Shown here one piece after another: positions 59,173 to 64,000 of a DNA stretch of 64,000 nt. The position numbers and the translations under genes were made by a program. Origin of the DNA: LC029 sp036676475. Its GTDB lineage: Bacteria; Bacillota; Bacilli; Aneurinibacillales; RAOX-1. The notes beneath the pieces were generated by a model, which had not been told where the DNA came from, made no database searches, and saw only the letters and a list, made by a program, of their open reading frames with translations. The stretch is from contig JAKFCU010000098.1 in NCBI GenBank assembly GCA_036676475.1, positions 62,001-126,000 on the forward strand, written 5' to 3'. How positions within the stretch are numbered: the stretch's first letter is position 1; each line of letters starts with the position of its first letter.

Positions 59173-60000
59173 TCACTTGATTTCCCGCCAACTTCTTATT
59201 TTTTTTATGGGCTCCCAATCTTCCAACACAACAGGAATGGAGAGAAGGTCGAGCGTACGTTGAACACGCCTGCGGAACCCCACGTCGTTTTTAACCTTTT
59301 GTATAAATTTTTCGCGTTCCATCGAAAAGCACTCGCTCATGTACTGGAGCATATGAGCCTGCCATACCCCGTGAGCGCTGGACTGACTAGCTGGAATATC
59401 AGGGTAGCGATAAAGAGCTCCATTGATGGATAGAGCCTTGTTATAATGATAGGCATAGCACTCTTTTGGGAATAAACCAGAATCTAGACGAATTTTCTTC
59501 CCCACGTGAACCGCCAGAGAATAATATTTTTCGGTAAGGTTGATATGATGCAGTTGCTTTTTATCAAATAAGGATAGCCAAACTTGACATTGGTTACCTT
59601 TCATGGGACCGAGTAACGCTGGAATAGCACCATAATGGGTAATAGAAGCTGCATAGAGCACATCGGAATCTTTTATACTTCCTTTCAAATGGATGACAAC
59701 ATCATTTACCTTTGGATTGAGATTGAACTTGTATTTAAGCTGAGCCAGACACACATTTGAACCGTAACTGAGGACAGGGTACCTTTCTTCAAGCGGAGTT
59801 GCTCCTCTTTCTTTCAGGAAATTATTCAAGGATACACGCTTGCCTAAATGATCTAAGACAAGTCGGCTAGGATTTTCATGGTCATTTAGGGAGTAAACCA
59901 TATCTTTTGCATATACGAAGGAGTGGGATGGAGTAGGTCCCGGATAAATGTCGGGGTGATCATAAGCGGAGAGATCCAATGGTTTGTGATCAGTAAACAT
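59173..60000 (-). CDS. hypothetical protein with gamma-glutamylcyclotransferase-like YGSN motif
   Basis: This 275-residue cytosolic protein contains YPVLSYGSNVCLAQLKYKF. The YGSN loop is typical of the gamma-glutamylcyclotransferase-like fold, in which it binds a glutamyl group. Other parts (HYGAIPALLGPMKGNQCQVW, LSINGALYRYPDIPA) do not match a family I know. A catalytic Glu cannot be placed with confidence. It is a single gene between two terminators or promoters. Function is uncertain. Confidence 0.65.
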   Translation of the reverse strand: MFTDHKPLDLSAYDHPDIYPGPTPSHSFVYAKDMVYSLNDHENPSRLVLDHLGKRVSLNNFLKERGATPLEERYPVLSYGSNVCLAQLKYKFNLNPKVNDVVIHLKGSIKDSDVLYAASITHYGAIPALLGPMKGNQCQVWLSLFDKKQLHHINLTEKYYSLAVHVGKKIRLDSGLFPKECYAYHYNKALSINGALYRYPDIPASQSSAHGVWQAHMLQYMSECFSMEREKFIQKVKNDVGFRRRVQRTLDLLSIPVVLEDWEPIKKIRSWREIK

Positions 60001-60166
60001 AGCAAGTCCCTTCCTTTTTATGCTAATTTATTTCATCTTATTCAACAATCAGGCGAATTGACAAAACTAGAATAAAGCAGTGCATATTCGCAAAAGGATT
60101 CGACAGACAAAGAATAGAATTTTTATGGTAAAATAAAATCAACAGGAAGGATGTGGAAGAAAAGCA

Positions 60167-60691
60167 GTGGAGAACATGAAAGAAATGCATCGATTGACAA
60201 GTGCCGCCCTCCAGTTTGTCCAAGACATCAAGGAATATGTCAAGGAACGGGGGTATATATTACTCGATGAAGAGCCTATCATTCACTTGCGTTCGGAGGA
60301 TCGACTGTCCTTGACCATTACCCAGTCCATCTATGTGAATAAGAGTGATATGGAATTAACGATTGTAGGGTACCTCGAGGGAAAGGTGATGCCGGAAATG
60401 GTAGTGGAGACCACCTTTGATTTTCTGCTAAGCGATGACCTGACAATTAATCGAGTACATGATTTATTAAAAAGCCTTCGGAATGACCGAACGAATCACT
60501 TTTTCATTTGTATCCGAGGATCACAGGAAGAAGGGTACTGCGAGGATGAAATATCGGTAGTCATCCGAAAAAAACATCATGTCCGACAGGATGATACATT
60601 TAAACAATGGGACGCTATGATTAAGCTAGTAGAGGAAGGGCAATCAACAAGTGCGCCTTTTCTTGGGCTAGATTCGAAAATTAAGCCGTAA
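60167..60691 (+). CDS. hypothetical protein
   Basis: This is a 174-residue soluble protein. The GTG at 60167 has GGAAG 7 bases upstream, and an ATG three codons later is an alternative. The sequence alternates helices and strands (LTSAALQFVQDIKEYVKERG, then RLSLTITQSIYVNKSDMEL, FFICIRGSQEEGYCEDEISV). No motif was recognised. It is followed 20 bp later by the broken nth gene. Confidence 0.6.
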   Translation: MENMKEMHRLTSAALQFVQDIKEYVKERGYILLDEEPIIHLRSEDRLSLTITQSIYVNKSDMELTIVGYLEGKVMPEMVVETTFDFLLSDDLTINRVHDLLKSLRNDRTNHFFICIRGSQEEGYCEDEISVVIRKKHHVRQDDTFKQWDAMIKLVEEGQSTSAPFLGLDSKIKP

Positions 60692-60712
60692 AGTATAGAA
60701 ATGGTGATGAAA

Positions 60713-60941
60713 ATGAATAAGCAAAACGTGAAACGAATTCTTGAAACGAATTCTTGAAACGCTTCATGATATGTTTCCAGATGCCTACTGCGAACTTAAC
60801 CATGCTAACCCGTTTGAGCTGGTTCTGGCCGTTCTATTAAGTGCTCAATGTACGGATAAAAAGGTGAATCATATAAATGAATCGAGTAAATGGACGGAAG
60901 GGTGTAGTATCAATGACAATTGCTCTTTTTGTGAAAGCTGA
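60713..60941 (+). pseudogene. nth: endonuclease III (nth) remnant with 13-bp duplication
   Basis: ATG 60713 starts MNKQNVKRILETN and then hits a stop, because GAAACGAATTCTT is tandemly duplicated (60730-60742 and 60743-60755). The 13-bp insertion shifts the frame. In the other frame the protein resumes RILETLHDMFPDAYCELNHA, then FELVLAVLLSAQCTDKKVN, the unmistakable Nth N-terminus, before losing homology near 60865. The helix-hairpin-helix, catalytic Lys/Asp and 4Fe-4S parts are missing. Confidence 0.88.
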
Positions 60942-61042
60942 TGTTGTTCAAATGAAGAATGGAGACTTTCTTGTTCTTAGAGTTTGAATTTTTTATGAAT
61001 ATGGAGATTCATTTGGGCTATTGAAAAATAAATGAATAAAAG

Positions 61043-61081
61043 AGGCTGTCCCATAAATTAAATGATTGGGATAGCCTTTTT
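61043..61081 (+). terminator. rho-independent terminator
   Basis: AGGCTGTCCCA and TGGGATAGCCT pair with one G-T, followed by six Ts. Confidence 0.8.
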
Positions 61082-61135
61082 TGATCATTAATGGATTTCA
61101 CGATAGAGTGCACATTTATATACCCCTCCGCAATC

Positions 61136-61249
61136 TTACCCTTGTCTTTGTTTATGTTTTGGATTTTCGCATATAACCATAACATTACGTTTGCGTCGAA
61201 TAGTCTTACATTTCTCGCAAATCGGTTTTACGGATGGTCTTACTTTCAT
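61136..61249 (-). CDS. rpmJ: 50S ribosomal protein bL36
   Basis: The 37-residue protein MKVRPSVKPICEKCKTIRRK continues to CENPKHKQRQG and has the Zn ligands Cys11, Cys14, Cys27 and His32 of the zinc-binding form. GGGAGG precedes the ATG. It lies 14 bp after rpsN and is transcribed with it, away from any S10/spc operon context. It is too short for standard gene-length cut-offs but unmistakable. Confidence 0.93.
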   Translation of the reverse strand: MKVRPSVKPICEKCKTIRRKRNVMVICENPKHKQRQG

Positions 61250-61263
61250 GTTTTATACCTCCC

Positions 61264-61449
61264 TTACCAGCTTGCTTTTTTTATGCCTGGAAGCTGCCCT
61301 TTATATGCCAAATTTCTAAAGCAGATTCGGCATAATTTAAATTTTCTCAGTACACTATGCGGACGGCCACATTGTTGGCAACGAGTATATTCTTGGACCT
61401 TAAATTTCTTGGTACGACCAGCTTTTATTTTTAATGACTTTTTCGCCAT
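61264..61449 (-). CDS. rpsN: 30S ribosomal protein uS14, zinc-binding type
   Basis: This is a 61-residue type Z protein starting MAKKSLKIKAGRTKKFKVQE, with CQQC and CRIC zinc ligand pairs and the C-terminal FRNLAYKGQLPGIKKASW. AAAGGA precedes the ATG. It forms a stand-alone two-gene unit with rpmJ. Upstream, two copies of GATTGTTATA (minus strand, ends at 61521 and 61495) spaced by 26 bp could be regulatory. No clear Zur box was found. Confidence 0.93.
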   Translation of the reverse strand: MAKKSLKIKAGRTKKFKVQEYTRCQQCGRPHSVLRKFKLCRICFRNLAYKGQLPGIKKASW

Positions 61450-61582
61450 TGATGATTCCTTTCTTGTTGATTGTATAGATTTCAATATAACAATCTTTAT
61501 ATAAGTGGATCTATAACAATCATAGACGATCATTTAGTGATAATCAATTGATAATCAATGGAAAACTACCTAAAAAAAAGGT

Positions 61583-61912
61583 CCCAGAAGTGATTCAGAT
61601 GAATGCATTACCTTTTCAAGGAGTCTTCCTCTAAAAAAAGCCCTACACCCTGATACGTTAATAACTTATGAATTGAATGGTAAGCCACTTCCATTTAAAC
61701 ATGGATACCCCCTTCGGCTTATTGTCCCCCAATGGTATGCTATGGCTTCTGTTAAATGGTTACATAAGATTACACTGGTTGACCAGCCATTTGAAGGGCC
61801 GTTCCAAACCGTTGACTATGTTTATTACCCTAAAAAAGAATCTGACAATGGCAAAAAGCCTGTAACTACAATCAGAGTAAAGCAAATGATAAATCGAATC
61901 AATAAAAGATAG
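61583..61912 (+). pseudogene. fragment of a sulfite oxidase-like molybdopterin enzyme
   Basis: The frame reads ECITFSRSLPLKKALHPDTL, then LNGKPLPFKHGYPLRLIVPQ, WYAMASVKWLHKITLVDQPF and VDYVYYPKKESD. This is the C-terminal part of the molybdopterin-binding domain of sulfite oxidase-like proteins. There is no start codon with a binding site, the N-terminal catalytic Cys region is absent, and the C-terminal dimerisation domain is cut off by TAG at 61910. It is a gene fragment. Confidence 0.8.
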
Positions 61913-61974
61913 ATGAAGCATAAACAACCCTTTAACATTTGTTTTCAAGGGTTGTTTTGATTTTAAGGGTGTTC

Positions 61975-62330
61975 CATTGTTTTCTTTGAATTGAATATAC
62001 TCCGCAACGTCTAACTGAGTTGGGAATGGAATCTGATTTAGATCACCAAGGATAAAAGCATGCATAAATGGGGGTTCTGGGTGCATTCCTCTCGTTCTTA
62101 GAAATTCTAGATAATCCACATACACGTTGGGCAGTCTACATTCAGGAAAAGGAAGGAGTGGGGTATGCTTACCTAAGTGGGATAATGGAGCTGCGATCAT
62201 GGCATATCTCCAATCAAACGTAAAGGCATCGCCTTTCCCGGGAGTATTTCTTTCCCATCAAACCAGTTGCAGGTTCAATGCTTTTTTCTTTGATCACGTC
62301 ACTTTGAAGATTGCAACCATACCTTTTTTC
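61975..62330 (-). pseudogene. possible decayed gene of unknown family
   Basis: The minus-strand frame reads SKKKALNLQLV, a TGA, WERNTPGKGDAFTFDWRYAM and then PLSHLGKHTPLLPFPECRLP and HAFILGDLNQIPFPTQLDVA. A second TGA lies just upstream of SKKK. The residue pattern looks coding, but two in-frame stops and no supported start make it a decayed gene. The family was not recognised. Confidence 0.35.
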
Positions 62331-62390
62331 TTATGCCCAGGAAGGGTACATAACAAGGTGGGGGAATATGATGGATTTATAAAGAGGAAA

Positions 62391-62849
62391 TCAATTCAGC
62401 TTTTTTTGCATCAAAATCCATTTACTTTTTCTTGAATGAAATGCATTTGTCCGGCAATAACCATGACGACGATAGTACAACGGGAGTGTAGGATGTTTTT
62501 TTAATGTAAGAAGGCTAACTCTGTTCCAACCCTTTGATGCTGCTTTTTGTTCAGCAAATCTCAGTAGTTTTCCACCAAAACCTTTTCGTCTGTACTTCGG
62601 AATCACGGTAAGTGAACCTATTTCTGCCCGATCTTTTCTTAATTTTAAAGCGACAGTACCAATAATCATTCCATGATATTGAAGAACATAGTACCGGTCG
62701 CGTTGAATTCTCTTGTAAAGAGTATGGCGTGAGATAACAGAGGCAGGGAAGAATAAACCTCTTCGTCTATTCTGCTTATGAGCCATATGCAAAACCTTTT
62801 GGATACTGATTAAATCTCTAATTTTAGCTCGGACAATAGAAATTTCCAT
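62391..62849 (-). CDS. GNAT family N-acetyltransferase
   Basis: This is a 152-residue acetyltransferase. IGSLTVIPKYRRKGFGGKLL carries the acetyl-CoA motif A (R-R-x-G-x-G/G), and LPLYYRRHGY is the C-terminal motif B. The substrate is unknown. It is a single gene, convergent with the decayed region and divergent from the lipoprotein gene. Confidence 0.85.
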   Translation of the reverse strand: MEISIVRAKIRDLISIQKVLHMAHKQNRRRGLFFPASVISRHTLYKRIQRDRYYVLQYHGMIIGTVALKLRKDRAEIGSLTVIPKYRRKGFGGKLLRFAEQKAASKGWNRVSLLTLKKHPTLPLYYRRHGYCRTNAFHSRKSKWILMQKKLN

Positions 62850-63016
62850 GATCGGTCACCCCTACTGTATAATACGTTGTTTAGGGTAGACATGCTTAGA
62901 CCATAGTCTAAAAGAAAGTATATTCTAATCCAAAATTATTAGGATAAAGTTGGGGCAATTTGGGGATTCTAACATCATGCTGTATGTAGATCGGTTCCCA
63001 TGAAAGGAGAGTTTTG

Positions 63017-63877
63017 GTGGTAAATTCTCATCTCTTTTTGATATTGATTACGTGTGGCCTGCTTTTAACCGCTTGTACCCAAAATGAACAGCAAGGTGGA
63101 GAACATAACCAGCATAATCAACCTCAACCGACGGAAGATCACAACCAACATAACCAACCGTCTGGCGGTCACGAATCTACCAACACACCTCAAGTGCAAG
63201 CGCTGTGGAATTTATCTAGCCAAAAACCTGAGCCGAACAAAGATACAGATATAGCGATTCAGATTCAAGATAATACAGGTAAACCCATTGAGAATTTTGA
63301 AATAAGCCACGAGAAGAAGATGCATCTCATTGTGGTGAGTAAAGACCTGTCTTTTTTCAATCATATTCATCCTGAATATAAGGAAAAAGGGAAATTTGAG
63401 ATTACCACTCAATTCCCAACGGGTGGAGATTATAAATTGATTTCTGACTTTATTCCCGCTGGTGGTTCTGCAAAAACAGAAAGTCAATGGATCACGGTAA
63501 AAGGTGATATACCAAAACAATCTCCTTTGCAACCAGAAACCAAATTAACAAAAGTGGTGGAAGGAACCCATGTAACCCTTTCAATTGACCAGCTTCAAGC
63601 AGGAAAAGAAATCACGATGACATTTAACTTTAGGGATGCAAAATCTGGACAACCCGTTACGAATCTTCAGCCGTATCTAGGGGCTGCTGGACATGTCGTT
63701 ATTTTAAGTGCCAATGCGGAGAAGTACATTCATAATCATCCGCTTGAGGAAAAGGCCACAGGACCAGATGCGAAGTTCGGTACGTCTTTCCCGACAAGTG
63801 GCGTGTACAAGTTATGGGGACAGTTTCAACGTGAAGGAAAAGTATTTGTAGTGCCATTTGTAGTGAACGTCCCATAA
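63017..63877 (+). CDS. lipoprotein with His-rich linker and YtkA-like domain
   Basis: This protein of about 286 residues has a lipoprotein signal peptide (lipobox LLTAC, lipidated Cys near residue 20). A His/Asn/Gln-rich linker follows (GGEHNQHNQ, EDHNQHNQ), then a YtkA/FixH-like beta-sandwich (IQIQDNTGKPIENFEISHEK, FFNHIHPEY) and a second similar half (LQPYLGAAGHVVILSANAEK, HNHPLEEK). The repeated H-x-H and His-rich linker suggest metal (perhaps Cu) binding on the outer membrane face. AAAGGAGA favours the GTG at 63017 over the TTG at 63014. Confidence 0.82.
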   Translation: MVNSHLFLILITCGLLLTACTQNEQQGGEHNQHNQPQPTEDHNQHNQPSGGHESTNTPQVQALWNLSSQKPEPNKDTDIAIQIQDNTGKPIENFEISHEKKMHLIVVSKDLSFFNHIHPEYKEKGKFEITTQFPTGGDYKLISDFIPAGGSAKTESQWITVKGDIPKQSPLQPETKLTKVVEGTHVTLSIDQLQAGKEITMTFNFRDAKSGQPVTNLQPYLGAAGHVVILSANAEKYIHNHPLEEKATGPDAKFGTSFPTSGVYKLWGQFQREGKVFVVPFVVNVP

Positions 63878-63883
63878 CCAAGA

Positions 63884-63914
63884 AAGGACTTCCATAACGA
63901 AGTCCTTCTTTATA
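63884..63914 (+). terminator. rho-independent terminator
   Basis: AAGGACTTC and GAAGTCCTT form a perfect stem, followed by CTTTATAT. Confidence 0.75.
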
Positions 63915-63984
63915 TGGAATCTAACAATGTCTAATCCACATATTTTATCACAAATCGTATCCTATACTCTACGGGAGAGAAGTC

Positions 63985-64000
63985 GTGGCAACTAATCCAG
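63985..64000 (+). CDS. start of a further gene, cut by the window edge
   Basis: GGGAGAGA lies 5-6 bases before GTG at 63985, followed by codons for V-A-T-N-P. Only five codons are visible, so the product cannot be named. The 70 bp before it could hold its promoter. Confidence 0.35.

Noticed and set aside
61091..61504. 137-codon plus-strand frame
   Set aside because: It is antisense to rpmJ and rpsN, which are unmistakable.

Overview
This window looks like chromosomal DNA of an endospore-forming Bacillales bacterium, probably of the Paenibacillaceae type (Brevibacillus/Ammoniphilus-like, an inference). The evidence is Spo0M, CotS/CotSA-type spore coat kinases and glycosyltransferases, a YheC/D coat ATP-grasp protein, Sm-like repeat coat proteins, a complete LiaFSR system, YugN, YetF/DUF421, CvfB, and strong AGGAGG ribosome binding sites with many TTG/GTG starts. 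No rRNA, tRNA, CRISPR array, prophage or intact transposase gene was seen. Layout: 0-1.6 kb holds UDP-glucose dehydrogenase and a small Cys-rich gene. 1.7-10.15 kb is one tightly coupled cobalamin operon behind a sigma-A promoter, a cobalamin riboswitch and its terminator: cobO, cobD, cobU, cobS, cobC, a shortened cbiZ, cbiB, a second cobC-like phosphatase, cbiP and cobT. It covers corrinoid adenosylation, remodelling and nucleotide-loop assembly. 10.15-10.8 kb is repeat-rich, with a strictly 21-bp-phased array and copies of a dispersed hairpin repeat. 10.8-20 kb holds a CorC/HlyC protein, Spo0M, two decayed genes, a peroxide-defence pair (2-Cys peroxiredoxin plus a glutaredoxin-thioredoxin reductase fusion) under a PerR-like site, a PAS protein, a KinB-like kinase, and a UspA protein with an FNR-type box. 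20-24.6 kb is a TetR-controlled ABC/HlyD tripartite exporter. 24.6-31 kb mixes decayed acyl-CoA catabolism genes, a PAS-GGDEF diguanylate cyclase with a second FNR-type box, an ArsB-family transporter and a three-barrel coat protein. 31.4-47.5 kb is a spore-surface locus: three kinase-fold proteins, two family-4 glycosyltransferases, three proteins built from the same small beta-barrel repeat, two Cys-rich KVYDWV paralogues, low-complexity charged tails, a 797-residue coiled-coil protein overlapping a JAMM metalloprotease gene, and small Cys proteins. 47.5-64 kb carries LiaFSR, a subtilase, YheC/D, membrane and conserved proteins, CvfB, YetF, a stand-alone rpsN-rpmJ pair, a lipoprotein with a YtkA-like domain, and further pseudogenes. 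Two themes stand out. One is the unusually rich spore coat decoration locus, including an inverted duplication of an ArsB-coat gene pair in which one ArsB copy has decayed. The other is gene decay: at least nine recognisable broken genes (CDF, YkuD, acyl-CoA dehydrogenase, biotin carboxylase, ArsB, Cys/Met lyase, endonuclease III, sulfite oxidase-like, unknown) lie among intact operons, together with two families of intergenic repeats.
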